Shown: in pieces, positions 42,736 through 51,680 of the stretch | How the letters are laid out: every line of letters starts with the position of its first letter | How positions within the stretch are numbered: position 1 is the first letter of the stretch | NCBI RefSeq assembly: GCF_002114285.1 | Contig: NZ_NEDJ01000001.1 | Coordinates: 89,529-153,528, forward strand | Length of the DNA stretch: 64,000 nucleotides | Origin: Halorubrum ezzemoulense DSM 17463 | GTDB taxonomy: Archaea; Halobacteriota; Halobacteria; Halobacteriales; Haloferacaceae | Direction: 5' to 3' | Program-made: the position numbers and the translations under genes | Notes under the pieces: generated by a model | Told to the model about the DNA's origin: nothing | Seen by the model: only the letters and a program-made list of their open reading frames with translations | Database searches by the model: none

Positions 42736-44427
42736 ATGGACATCGGACTTGTCGGCGACGGCCCCGCGGTCGAGGCCGCTGAAGCCGCGCTCGGCGACGT
42801 CGACGTGAACGCGATGCCGGTCGAGGCCGACCTCCTCGACGGATTCGACGCCGCGGTCGTCGTCGACACCGCCGGGTCGGCGACGTTCGGGGCCGCGGAC
42901 GACATGCTCGATCGGTGGGTCGCGGTCGAGGTGGGTGGGCTTGGCGCCGTTCCCCTCGCCGACCTCGACGCCGCCGTGACCGTCTTCGACGACGCCTGCT
43001 ACGACTGCCTGCGCGCCCGGGTCGAGAGCGGCGGGGCGGAGCCCGCCGACGCGCCGACCGGCCGCCGGTCCGCCGTGCGCTACGCCGGCGCGGTGGCCGG
43101 ACGCCGGACGATCCGGCTCCTCGCGGGCGACCCGGTGGCGGACACCGTCGTCGAGGTGCCGGGCGGCGAGCGGACCCTCCTCCCGGTACCGGGGTGCGGC
43201 TGCGGCGACGGCCCCGGGGACGCGCTCCCGCGCGACCACGCCGACCGCGGCCTCGACGAGGCGATCGACCGGGCGGAGCGCGCCGTCGACCGCCGGATCG
43301 GCGCGCTGGCGGAGGTCGGCGAGCAGGAGTCGTTCCCCGTGCCGTACTACGTCGCGCGGGTCGCGGACACCACCCCGTTCTCCGACGCCGACGCGGCGGA
43401 CTTCGGCGGTGGCGCGGCCGCCGACTGGGACGCCGCGTTCATGAAGGCGCTCGGCGAGGGGCTAGAGCGGTACGCGGCGGGCGTCTACCGCGAGGCGTCG
43501 TTCACGCGCGCGCCGGCCGCGAACGTTCCGAACCCGGTCACCCCGGACGCGTTCGTCCGCCCCGACGGCGCCGAGGCGTACGACCGCGACGACCGGCTCC
43601 CGTGGGTCCGCGGCGAACGACTCGGGACGGGCGAACCGGCGAGCCTCCCGGCGGAGTTCGTTCACTTCCCGCCGCCGGAGCGGCGGTACCGGCCGCCGAT
43701 CACGACCGGGCTCGGCCTCGGTAGCTCGGGTCCGGACGCCGCGCTCTCTGGGCTGTACGAGGCGATCGAGCGCGACGCGACGATGACGAGCTGGTACTCC
43801 ACGACGGAGCCGCTCGGGCTCGACGTCGACGACCCGGGCTTCGCCGAACTGGAGAAGCGAGCGCGGGCGGAGTCGCTGTCGGTGACGCCGCTGCTCGTCA
43901 CGACCGACGTGGACGTGCCCGTCGTCGCGGTCGGGGTCAGCCGCGAGGGCGACTGGCCGCGGTTCGCCGCGGGATCGGGCGCCGACCTCGACCCGGCCGC
44001 GGCGGCGCGGAGCGCGCTCGCCGAGGCGCTCCAGAACTGGACCGAGCTCCGCTCGATGGGGCGGGAGGCGGCCGACGAGCAGGGGGCGGCGATCGGCCAC
44101 CACGCCGACCTGCCCGGGGAGACGGCCGCGTTCTTCGACCCGGACGCGTCCGTCTCGGCCGAGGGGCTCGGGGAGCCGGAGCTGACGGGCGAGGCCGAGC
44201 TGTCGGCCGTCGTCGACCGCGTCGAGGCCGTCGGGCTCGACCTGTACGTCGCCCGGGTGACGACCCGCGACCTCGCTGCGGTGGGCTTCGAGGCCGCGCG
44301 GGTGCTCGTGCCGGGCGCACAGCCGCTGTTCACCGGCGACCCGTTCTTCGGCGACCGCGCCCGCGAGGTGCCGCGGTCGATGGGGTTCGAGCCCGCGCTC
44401 GACCGGCCGTACCACCCGTTCCCGTGA
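42736..44427 (+). CDS. YcaO-domain protein with fused N-terminal zinc-binding E1-like domain
   Basis: 563 residues. The N-terminal ~165 residues begin MDIGLVGDGPAVEAAEAALG and hold Cys88-x2-Cys91 (DDACYDCLRAR) and Cys154-x-Cys156 (PGCGCGDG), a zinc tetrad like that of cyclodehydratase-associated E1/Ocin-ThiF-like domains. The YcaO ATP-binding domain follows: KALGEGLERYAAGVYREA (~238-255), SSGPDAALSGLYEAIERDAT (~330-349) and AARSALAEALQNWTELRS. The C-terminus is proline-rich, ending RPYHPFP, like the proline motif that TOMM YcaO proteins need. It could install thiazoline, oxazoline or thioamide on a peptide or protein. No precursor peptide or TfuA gene is adjacent; the target is unknown. Confidence 0.85.
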   Translation: MDIGLVGDGPAVEAAEAALGDVDVNAMPVEADLLDGFDAAVVVDTAGSATFGAADDMLDRWVAVEVGGLGAVPLADLDAAVTVFDDACYDCLRARVESGGAEPADAPTGRRSAVRYAGAVAGRRTIRLLAGDPVADTVVEVPGGERTLLPVPGCGCGDGPGDALPRDHADRGLDEAIDRAERAVDRRIGALAEVGEQESFPVPYYVARVADTTPFSDADAADFGGGAAADWDAAFMKALGEGLERYAAGVYREASFTRAPAANVPNPVTPDAFVRPDGAEAYDRDDRLPWVRGERLGTGEPASLPAEFVHFPPPERRYRPPITTGLGLGSSGPDAALSGLYEAIERDATMTSWYSTTEPLGLDVDDPGFAELEKRARAESLSVTPLLVTTDVDVPVVAVGVSREGDWPRFAAGSGADLDPAAAARSALAEALQNWTELRSMGREAADEQGAAIGHHADLPGETAAFFDPDASVSAEGLGEPELTGEAELSAVVDRVEAVGLDLYVARVTTRDLAAVGFEAARVLVPGAQPLFTGDPFFGDRAREVPRSMGFEPALDRPYHPFP

Positions 44428-44526
44428 CTGCGGCTGGGTCGGAGACGCCGACGGTGCGGTCCGACCCTCCCGGCGCCGACTGCCCGTGCCCGCGGATTTA
44501 GGTGGCTCGGGGTCGCGGGGGACCGT

Positions 44527-44865
44527 ATGGACGTCGCACCCGACGCGGACGCGGAGGCGGTCGAGGCGGTCGACGGCGTGTTCCTCACGCAGGGGGCCGT
44601 CGGCGACGACGTGAGCATCCAGCGGTTCGAGATCGAACCGGGCGAGACGGTGCCCGAACACGACCACCCGCACGAGCAGGTCGGCGTGATCACGGCCGGG
44701 CGGCTGACGTTCGTCGCGGACGGCGAGGAGCGCGTCGTCGGCCCCGACGACACCTACGTGATCCCCGGCGGCGAGCCGCACGCGGCCGAGAACCGGACGG
44801 ACGAGCCGGTCGTCGGCTTCGACATCTTCTCGCCGCCGCGGGCGGATCCGGACTGGGGGGAGTAG
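44527..44865 (+). CDS. Cupin-domain protein
   Basis: 112 residues. Double cupin motif in one domain: IEPGETVPEHDHPHEQVGVITAGR (H, H, E metal ligands) and later VIPGGEPHAAENRTDEPV with the final His. A small one-domain cupin, likely a metal-binding isomerase/dioxygenase or a regulatory barrel; no specific reaction can be named. gatttagg at 44495-44502 precedes it by 25-32 bases. Confidence 0.85.
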   Translation: MDVAPDADAEAVEAVDGVFLTQGAVGDDVSIQRFEIEPGETVPEHDHPHEQVGVITAGRLTFVADGEERVVGPDDTYVIPGGEPHAAENRTDEPVVGFDIFSPPRADPDWGE

Positions 44866-45050
44866 GCGGCCGCGGGAGTCGTCGGAGCGGGGGCGGATCC
44901 GAGGAGGTGCCGGGCGGTCCGAGGCGCAAGTCGCCGCGGGGCGGATCGGGAGGGTACCCCGCCGCGGACCGGCCGATATCGCGCGTCTGCGATACCCGCA
45001 AGACGTACCGGACCGAAGGTGTGTTAGTGCTCGGGGCCTGATAACAGGTA

Positions 45051-46328
45051 ATGGGAGTCCACGAACAGTACCCGTTCGATGTGGAGGCGCTCCGCGCCGA
45101 TTTCCCGATCCTCGATCGGCAGGTCGGCGGCGACCCGGAGACGGCCGGCGAGGGCGCGGGCGACGACACCCCGCTGGTCTACCTCGACAACGCAGCGACC
45201 TCGCACACGCCCGACCCGGTCGTCGACGCCATCTCCGACTACTACCGGAGCTACAACGCGAACGTCCACCGGGGGATCCACCAGCTGAGCCAGGAGGCCT
45301 CCGTCGCGTACGAGGAGGCCCACGACGCGGTCGCCGACTTCATCGGCGCGGCGGGCCGCGAGGAGATCGTCTTCACCAAGAACACGACCGAGGCGATGAA
45401 CCTCGTCGCGTACGCCTGGGGGTTGGAGGAGCTCGGCCCCGGCGACAACGTCGTCCTCTCCGAGATGGAACACCACGCCTCGCTCGTCACCTGGCAGCAG
45501 ATCGGCAAGCGGACGGGCGCCGACGTGCGCTTCATCGACGTCACCGACGAGGGGCGGCTCGACATGGACCACGCGGCGGAGCTCGTCGACGACGACACCG
45601 AGATGGTGTCGGTCGTCCACGTCTCGAACACGCTCGGCACCGTGAACCCGATCGGGGAGCTGGCCGACCTGGCCCACGATCACGGCGCGTACGTCTTCGC
45701 CGACGCCGCGCAGTCGGTGCCGACGCGCCCGGTCGACGTCGACGAGCTCGATGTCGACTTCCTCGCCTTCTCCGGCCACAAGATGTGCGGCCCGACCGGG
45801 ATCGGCGTCCTCTACGGTCGCGAGGAGATCCTCGACGAGATGAGCCCGTACCTCTACGGCGGGGACATGATCCGGCGGGTCTCCTTCGAGGACTCCACGT
45901 GGGAGGACCTGCCGTGGAAGTTCGAGGCCGGAACCCCATCCATCGCTCAGGGGATCGGCCTCGCGGCCGCGATCGAGTACGTCGAAGCGATCGGTATGGA
46001 CCGGATCGAGGCCCACGAGGACCTGCTGGCCGAGTACGCCTACGACGAACTCGACGAACTCGGCGGCGTCGAGATATACGGCCCGCCCGGGGACGACCGC
46101 GGCGGCCTCGTCGCGTTCAACGTCGACGGCGTCCACGCCCACGACCTCTCCAGCATCCTCAACGCCTACGGCGTCGCGATCCGAGCCGGGGACCACTGTA
46201 CGCAGCCGCTCCACGACGAGATGGGCGTCGCCGCCTCCGCGCGCGCCTCCTTCTACTTCTACAACACCGTCGAGGAGGTCGACGCCCTGGTCGACGCGGT
46301 CCGGGAGGCGCGCGACCTGTTCGCCTGA
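45051..46328 (+). CDS. sufS: Cysteine desulfurase, SufS/IscS group II
   Basis: 425 residues. Start MGVHEQYPFDVEALRADFPI at ATG 45051. PLP-site Lys in DFLAFSGHKMCGPTGIGVLYG; EIVFTKNTTEAMNLVAYAWG and HHASLVTWQQIG; the catalytic Cys is in AIRAGDHCTQPLHDEMG, matching the Cys of SufS enzymes. Provides persulfide sulfur from cysteine for Fe-S assembly and possibly tRNA thiolation. The SufBCD genes are not in this window. Upstream 185 bases hold no other gene. Confidence 0.95.
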   Translation: MGVHEQYPFDVEALRADFPILDRQVGGDPETAGEGAGDDTPLVYLDNAATSHTPDPVVDAISDYYRSYNANVHRGIHQLSQEASVAYEEAHDAVADFIGAAGREEIVFTKNTTEAMNLVAYAWGLEELGPGDNVVLSEMEHHASLVTWQQIGKRTGADVRFIDVTDEGRLDMDHAAELVDDDTEMVSVVHVSNTLGTVNPIGELADLAHDHGAYVFADAAQSVPTRPVDVDELDVDFLAFSGHKMCGPTGIGVLYGREEILDEMSPYLYGGDMIRRVSFEDSTWEDLPWKFEAGTPSIAQGIGLAAAIEYVEAIGMDRIEAHEDLLAEYAYDELDELGGVEIYGPPGDDRGGLVAFNVDGVHAHDLSSILNAYGVAIRAGDHCTQPLHDEMGVAASARASFYFYNTVEEVDALVDAVREARDLFA

Positions 46329-46625
46329 GGCCTCTCGGCCGGCGGCGTTCGACGCGTAACGGGCCCTTCGGCGACGCTCGATCCCGTCAGCGGGCACTCC
46401 GGTGTGAGCCGCGCGCCCACGGCGTCGCGCCGCGTGCGGCCCAGAGAGAGAAATCCTCCGTACGTCCGGGAATTTTCACCTAATACTACCGGATAATCGC
46501 GTTTGAGGGGCGTGACAACGGTGATCGCGGAATTATTATACCGTTCCCGCGGCTACTGTTGGTAGAAGGATTACAACCGTCGTAGTAAGTTATTCTTCGA
46601 CGAGTCGTCGCCAGCGCCACAACCC
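46329..46625. other. 297-base intergenic region with AT-rich promoter-like blocks
   Basis: No CDS. Two AT-rich segments, attattatacc at 46531-46541 and aagttattcttc at 46586-46597, could serve as TATA boxes for the receiver gene, the latter being 29-40 bases before its ATG. I see no tRNA or repeat. Confidence 0.6.
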
Positions 46626-47204
46626 ATGACCGACCAGACACCGCCGTCCGAAACACACGCGGACACGACCGCAGCCACCGACCGAGTCGAAACGACCGTC
46701 AGCGAGGAGAACCGCGAAGCGCCGATCGCCGTCCTCCAGATCGAGCCCGACGCCCGCTCCGCGGAGCTCTTCGAGACGTTCGCCGAGCGGATCACGGACC
46801 GCGTCCACGTCCGGTCCGTGAAGCGCCTCGCCGACGGGGTCGACGCCGTCGAGACCGGCATCGAGGTCGGCGGCGAGCGGGTCGCGGTCGACTGCGTCGT
46901 GACCGAACAGCGGCTCCCGGACGGGCACGGCATCGACCTCACCGAACGGTTGCGCGAGGTCGACCCGGCGCTCCCGGTCGTGTTCCACAGCACGTGTCCG
47001 GGCGAGGAGTGCGAGGCGGCGGCGTTCGGCGCCGGCGCGGACGCCTACTTCGAGAAGGGATCCGACCGCGGGGGATACGACGCGATCCTCGACCGGATCC
47101 GCGCGCTCGCCGACGCGCAGCGCAGGGAAGAAGGGGGCACGGGAACGGCTGCGACGCCGCGGACCGCCGGTTCGACCGGAGAGACGCTCCGCTCGGAAGA
47201 GTGA
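46626..47204 (+). CDS. Receiver-domain protein with Glu in place of the phospho-acceptor Asp
   Basis: 192 residues. Residues about 32-165 align by eye with halobacterial receiver domains: IAVLQIEPDARSAELFETFA, VAVDCVVTEQRLPDGHGIDL, VVFHSTCPGEECEAAAFGAG and YFEKGSDRGGYDAILDRI with the conserved Lys144. Where receivers have Asp in the VxSDxxMPGxDG motif, this has Glu94 (VVTEQRLPDG), and the acidic pocket is degenerate (E40, P41). That would mimic permanent phosphorylation. Both tails are low-complexity, with no output domain. No kinase lies next to it. Confidence 0.75.
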   Translation: MTDQTPPSETHADTTAATDRVETTVSEENREAPIAVLQIEPDARSAELFETFAERITDRVHVRSVKRLADGVDAVETGIEVGGERVAVDCVVTEQRLPDGHGIDLTERLREVDPALPVVFHSTCPGEECEAAAFGAGADAYFEKGSDRGGYDAILDRIRALADAQRREEGGTGTAATPRTAGSTGETLRSEE

Positions 47205-47261
47205 ACACGACGGGCTGGGCGGGAGGAGACGCCGCGCCGGTCGAGCGCCGTTGAGGACGCG

Positions 47262-47423
47262 TTACCGTTCGAGATCGACGGTGAGGTCGGTCGCGATCCA
47301 CGCGTCGGTGTTGCCCTGTTCGGCGAAGACGGTCCGCTCCTCCGAGCAGCGGGTCGCGGCGACCGTCGGTCGCTCCTCGGTCGCCGGCTCGGCGTCCGGC
47401 TCGATCCGGTCTCCCGTTGTCAT
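47262..47423 (-). CDS. Small acidic haloarchaeal protein
   Basis: 53 residues, MTTGDRIEPDAEPATEERPT at ATG 47423 and ending AWIATDLTVDLER, stop TAA at 47262-47264. Too short for most gene finders, but a sequence with FAEQGNTDAWIATD-type ending occurs in several small haloarchaeal proteins that I recall. Has a single Cys. Function unknown. Convergent to the receiver gene. Confidence 0.55.
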   Translation of the reverse strand: MTTGDRIEPDAEPATEERPTVAATRCSEERTVFAEQGNTDAWIATDLTVDLER

Positions 47424-47536
47424 TACACCCCGCTCAGGGAGCGGCGGGCATATAGATTTCGGTCGGCCTAAACCAGCGGCGGCGATCCGGGCGGGGGATC
47501 GGAGGGCCTTACGTCGCGGCGGTCGTGCGCCGATCC

Positions 47537-48637
47537 GTGACCGACACGCTGTTCACGCCGCTTTCGCTTCGCGACACCGAGTTCCGGAACCGCATCATGC
47601 TGTCGCCGATGTGTCAGTACTCCGCCGACGACGGCCTGGCCACCGACTGGCACCGGGTCCACCTCGGCGCCCGCGCCGCCGGGGGCGCCGGAGTCGTGAT
47701 GACGGAGGCGACCGCGGTCGAGGCCCGCGGACGGATCACGCCGGACTGCCTCGGGATCTGGTCCGACGAGCACGCCGAGGCGATCGAACCGATCGTCGAG
47801 TTCGTCCGGTCGCAGGGTGCGGCGCCGGGGATCCAACTGGCACACGCCGGTCGGAAGGCCTCACACCGGCCGCCGGCCGAGGGGGGCGACCCCATTCCGG
47901 GGGACGAGGCGGACGGGTGGGAGACCGTCTCCGCGACCGGCGAGCCCTACCCCCACGCGGAGGTCGGCGAGGACGGACTCGCCGACACCCGCCGGCTGGA
48001 CGAGGCGGGGATCGACGAGGTGATCGACGCGTTCGCGGCCGCCGCGGAACGCTCGCGCGACGCCGGGTTCGAGGTCGCGGAGGTCCACGCGGCCCACGGC
48101 TACCTCCTCCACCAGTTCCTCTCGCCCGTCACCAACGACCGCGACGACGAGTACGGTGGAAGCTTCGAGGACCGCACGCGACTCCTGCGCGAGGTCGTCG
48201 CGGCCGTCCGCGACGTCTGGCCGGACGGGAAACCCGTCTTCGTCCGCATCTCCGCGACCGACTGGCTCCCCGACCGCGAGTCGTGGGACGTGGACGACTC
48301 GGTGCGGCTGGCCCCCCTCCTCGCCGACGCCGGCGCCGACCTGATAGACGTCTCCGGCGGCGGCATCCACCCGGACCAGGAGCTCCCGAGCGCGGGGCCG
48401 GGATACCAGGTGCCGTACGCCGAGGCGATCCGCGAGGGGACCGACGTGCCCGTCGCCGCGGTCGGCGGGATCACGGAGCCGACCCACGCCGACGCCCTCG
48501 TGCGGAACGAGCGGGCCGACCTCGTGGCGTTGGGCCGCGAGCTGCTCCGCCATCCGCACTGGCCGTTAGAGGCCGCCCACGAACTCGGCGCGGACGTCGA
48601 GTGGCCGGTCCAGTACCGCCGCGGCCGGTTCGACTAA
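47537..48637 (+). CDS. NADH:flavin oxidoreductase / old yellow enzyme family
   Basis: 366 residues from GTG 47537 (VTDTLFTPLSLRDTEFRNRI); a GTG at 47525 would add four residues (MRRS). OYE-type TIM-barrel signatures: FRNRIMLSPMCQYSADDG, EATAVEARGRITPDCLGIW, IQLAHAGRKAS, and the FMN-binding VHAAHGYLLHQFLSPVTNDRDDEYGGSFEDRTRLLREVV, and VALGRELLRHPHW. Reduces alpha,beta-unsaturated carbonyls by family. No promoter partner identified; single gene. Confidence 0.9.
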   Translation: MTDTLFTPLSLRDTEFRNRIMLSPMCQYSADDGLATDWHRVHLGARAAGGAGVVMTEATAVEARGRITPDCLGIWSDEHAEAIEPIVEFVRSQGAAPGIQLAHAGRKASHRPPAEGGDPIPGDEADGWETVSATGEPYPHAEVGEDGLADTRRLDEAGIDEVIDAFAAAAERSRDAGFEVAEVHAAHGYLLHQFLSPVTNDRDDEYGGSFEDRTRLLREVVAAVRDVWPDGKPVFVRISATDWLPDRESWDVDDSVRLAPLLADAGADLIDVSGGGIHPDQELPSAGPGYQVPYAEAIREGTDVPVAAVGGITEPTHADALVRNERADLVALGRELLRHPHWPLEAAHELGADVEWPVQYRRGRFD

Positions 48638-48729
48638 GCCGGCCGCGCGACCGGCCGCGGGCGGCGGTGGCGTGAGAACCACACGCAGGCGCCGGGAACA
48701 CTTATCAGGCTCCCGGGTGCCGACGGCGT

Positions 48730-49983
48730 ATGGGCGACCTCGACTACCGGCCCTTCCCGGAGAAGCGCGACGACGAGTTCAGCGCGTTCATGCGGTACGC
48801 CTTCTCTCCCGAGCAGGGGCCGTACGACCCCGAGGCCGACGACGACGACCGCGAGCACCTCGCCGAGTACCGGGGGCTGTTCGACGGCGAGGAGGCGGTC
48901 GCGGTGTGCGGCCACCACGACTTCACGCTCCGGATCCGCGGGCGCGACCGCGACGCCGCCGGCCTCTCCGCGGTCGCCTCCCCGCCGGAACACCGGCGCC
49001 AGGGCCACATCGAGCGGCTCCTCCGCGAGTCGCTGACGGAGTACCGGGAAGACGAGATTCGGTACTCCGTGCTGTGGCCGTTCGAACACCCCTTCTACCG
49101 CCGGTACGGGTGGGGGACGGTGAGTCGATATCGGTGGGTGAAGACGCCGCCGGAACAGTTGGCGTTCGCGGCCGACGCGACTGACGGAGGTGACGAAACG
49201 GGGAAATTCCGGCGGCTCGACGAGGGCGACTACGAGGCGGCGGCAGACCTCCTCGCCGCGACCGCGGACCGGTACGACTTCACGATGGCGCGGACGGCGG
49301 CGTGGTGGCGCGAGAACACCCTCCGCGGGTGGCAGACCGATCCCTTCGTCTACGGCCTCGGACGGGACGACGACCTCCGCGCGCTGCTGTCGTACACGTT
49401 CACCGAGCGCGACGACGGCGACGGGAAGGCGATGGTCGTCTCCGACGCCGCCGTCGCCGACCCGTCCGCGTGGGACGAGGTGTTCCGCTTCTGTCGGGAC
49501 CACGACTCGCAGGTCGAGCGCGTCCGGCTCCGCCTCCCCGCGGACGTGAGCCTCCTCGACCGCGTCGACGACCCGCGGGCGGTGACCGAGGAGGTTCGCG
49601 CCGGACCGATGTTCCGGCTCGTCGATGTCCCTGCGGCGCTGCGAGAGCTGGCCCCCGACCCGGATCTCGACGCCGAGTTCACGCTCGCGGTCGACGACCC
49701 GCTCGTCGGCTGGCACGACCGACCGATCCGGGTGACAGTCGCCGGCGGCGAGGTCGACGCCGAGCGGGTCGACGCCGGCGGAGACCCCGGAAGCCCGGAC
49801 GACGCCGACGTAGCGGCGGGAATCGGCCCGCTCTCGCAGCTGTACGCCGGGTACCGCGGCGTCGACGACCTCCGGGCGCACGCCGCGCTGGACGTCGGCG
49901 ACGACGCTTTCGGCGAGGGGCTCGCCGCCGACCTCGGCGCACTCTTCCCGCCGCGGCCGACGTTCCTGCGCGAGGCCTTCTGA
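48730..49983 (+). CDS. Eis-type GNAT N-acetyltransferase
   Basis: 417 residues. N-terminal GNAT with SPPEHRRQGHIERLLRESLTEYRED (motif A) and VLWPFEHPFYRRYGWGTVSRYRW, typical of the enhanced-intracellular-survival group. The middle region is a second GNAT-like fold and the C-terminal ~100 residues (EFTLAVDDPLVGWHDRPIRV) the SCP2-like domain. Eis proteins acetylate aminoglycosides or peptides. cacttatcag at 48697-48706 precedes the ATG by 24-33 bases. Confidence 0.88.
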   Translation: MGDLDYRPFPEKRDDEFSAFMRYAFSPEQGPYDPEADDDDREHLAEYRGLFDGEEAVAVCGHHDFTLRIRGRDRDAAGLSAVASPPEHRRQGHIERLLRESLTEYREDEIRYSVLWPFEHPFYRRYGWGTVSRYRWVKTPPEQLAFAADATDGGDETGKFRRLDEGDYEAAADLLAATADRYDFTMARTAAWWRENTLRGWQTDPFVYGLGRDDDLRALLSYTFTERDDGDGKAMVVSDAAVADPSAWDEVFRFCRDHDSQVERVRLRLPADVSLLDRVDDPRAVTEEVRAGPMFRLVDVPAALRELAPDPDLDAEFTLAVDDPLVGWHDRPIRVTVAGGEVDAERVDAGGDPGSPDDADVAAGIGPLSQLYAGYRGVDDLRAHAALDVGDDAFGEGLAADLGALFPPRPTFLREAF

Positions 49984-50026
49984 CCGGCGGCGGTGCGGCC
50001 GGTCTGGGCCGGGCGCGACCGCTGCC

Positions 50027-50036
50027 GGGCTTTTTA
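50027..50036 (+). promoter_or_regulatory. TATA box of the DUF7547-like gene
   Basis: gctttttatc lies 25-34 bases before ATG 50061. Confidence 0.65.
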
Positions 50037-50060
50037 TCCGCGCGCGCCGTAGCAGGTGGC

Positions 50061-50876
50061 ATGAGTTCCCGCGACCGACGCGACGACGACCTCGAGGAGC
50101 GGCTCGACGAGCTCGAGGACGTGCTGGGCGAGCTCCGGGCCGACCTCCGGGAGAGCGAGCGCGACCGCCGGGGTCCCCCGCGGCCGCCGCGGCTCTCGGA
50201 GCTAGTGCGGTTCACCGAGCAGTACACCATCCCGACGGTCATCGCGCTGCTGGAGACGACGATCAAGTCGCTCGAACTGCTCCGGGGGACGCTCCGGCTC
50301 GCGGACCCGGGGCGGAGCGTCGCCGAGGGCGCAGAGGGGGCGGGCGACCGCCTCGCGGACGTGCGCGACGGCGCGACTGCCGGGCTCTCGCGCTCCCTCT
50401 CGGAGCTCCGGACCGCGCTCTCGGAGGCCGACCTCCCCGAGGACGCCGCCTCGCGCTCGATCATCGCCGACGCGCGCGACCTCACCGCGGAGATCGAGTC
50501 CCGCATCGACGAGGGGCGCCGCGAGGCGGACGCGGCGCGCGACCGGCGGCTGGGCGGCGACCCCGACGGCGACCGCAACGCGCGGAGCCGAGGGGACGCC
50601 GAGGAGCGGTCCGACCGAGGCGGCGGCGCGAACCCCGTCCGGATCGACGTGACCGAACCCGGCGAGAGCGACGACGCGAGCGACGAGGCGCCCGGTGAGG
50701 GCGATGCGAGCGGTGACGCCGCCGACGAGCCGCCGGAGGTCGACGTGGAGTCCGAGCTGGAGTCGATCAAACAGCAGGTCGACGGCGACGCGGCCGAGAC
50801 GAGCGGCGATGCGGCCGACGCGAGCGACGACGCGCCCGGAGCGGACGACGAGGACGCGGCCGGCGGAGCGAACTGA
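50061..50876 (+). CDS. Haloarchaeal coiled-coil protein, likely DUF7547 family
   Basis: 271 residues. Residues 1-45 are a coiled coil of charged heptads (DDLEERLDELEDVLGELRADL). A conserved short helix LSELVRFTEQYTIPTVIALLETTIKSLELLRG follows. The C-terminal ~130 residues are low-complexity Asp/Ala/Glu/Gly/Ser and likely unstructured. No catalytic motif; possibly a membrane- or protein-scaffold partner. Family name is from memory. ATG 50061. Confidence 0.65.
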   Translation: MSSRDRRDDDLEERLDELEDVLGELRADLRESERDRRGPPRPPRLSELVRFTEQYTIPTVIALLETTIKSLELLRGTLRLADPGRSVAEGAEGAGDRLADVRDGATAGLSRSLSELRTALSEADLPEDAASRSIIADARDLTAEIESRIDEGRREADAARDRRLGGDPDGDRNARSRGDAEERSDRGGGANPVRIDVTEPGESDDASDEAPGEGDASGDAADEPPEVDVESELESIKQQVDGDAAETSGDAADASDDAPGADDEDAAGGAN

Positions 50877-50885
50877 GCCGCGGAG

Positions 50886-51635
50886 TCAAAAGGACGCGCC
50901 GAGGCGGTCGGCGACGCGCTCGGCCGAGTCGAGGAGCAGCGCCGCATCGTCGGTGAACACCTCCAGCGCGACCGTCCCGCTGAAGCCGTCGAGCTCGGAC
51001 GCGACGAGGTCGTAGTCGACCTCGCCGGCCCCGACCGGGAGGTGGGTGTCGCCGCGGCGGCGCACGTCGTGACAGTGGAGGTGCGAGATCCGGTCGCCGT
51101 GGCTGCGGAGGAACCGCCTGATCGCCTTGTTGCCGCCCTCCATGTACGCGTGGCCCACGTCGAAGCAGATCGGCGTGTCGGTCTCGCGGGCGAGGTCGCC
51201 GAGGACCGAGAGCTGGAGCCCCGCGTGCTGGTGGCCGACGTTCTCGACGACGACCTCGACGCCCGCCTCGCGCCCGACGTCGGCGACGCGCCGGAGCTGG
51301 TCGGCCGCGGTCTCGCGGAACGCCACGTCGTCGCGGTCGGCGGAGGTGGCGTGGAGGACCGCCTTCTCCGCGCCGAGGGCGCCGGCCGCGGTCAGGAGCC
51401 GGCGCGGGTAGTCGACGATGGCGTCGTTCACCTCGGGGACGTAGCTGGCCGGTCGCTGGCTGTACGGCAGGTGGACGAGCAGGTCGCGGCCGCCGAGCGC
51501 GTCCGTCAGGCGGCCGGGGTCGACCTCGTCCGGCACGAGCGTCGGCTCGCCGACGCCGAGTTCGCAGAAGTCGAACCGCGCCGGCGACGCCGCGAGGCGG
51601 TCGAGGTCGTCGCCGACCGTCACCCCGATGTCCAT
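50886..51635 (-). CDS. Sugar phosphate isomerase/epimerase-type TIM barrel (AP endonuclease 2 family)
   Basis: 249 residues. Starts MDIGVTVGDDLDRLAASPAR. Metal-site type motifs of this barrel: FCELGVGEP early, LLVHLPYSQR, VLHATSADRDD, VVVENVGHQHAG, ICFDVGHAYMEG, ISHLHCHDVRRRGDTHLPVGAGEVDYD and the final ALEVFTDD. That is the xylose isomerase-like/endonuclease IV fold with its His/Glu/Asp ligands; substrate undetermined. Single gene; its stop lies near the end of the coiled-coil gene. Confidence 0.88.
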   Translation of the reverse strand: MDIGVTVGDDLDRLAASPARFDFCELGVGEPTLVPDEVDPGRLTDALGGRDLLVHLPYSQRPASYVPEVNDAIVDYPRRLLTAAGALGAEKAVLHATSADRDDVAFRETAADQLRRVADVGREAGVEVVVENVGHQHAGLQLSVLGDLARETDTPICFDVGHAYMEGGNKAIRRFLRSHGDRISHLHCHDVRRRGDTHLPVGAGEVDYDLVASELDGFSGTVALEVFTDDAALLLDSAERVADRLGASF

Positions 51636-51680
51636 GCCGGACGGTGGGTGCGGCGACTTCTTATAAATAGCGTCGGCGGA

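Noticed and set aside
47525..47536. Upstream GTG of the OYE-type gene adding MRRS
   Set aside because: The extra residues are not family-like; a start at 47537 is preferred, though the longer start cannot be excluded.
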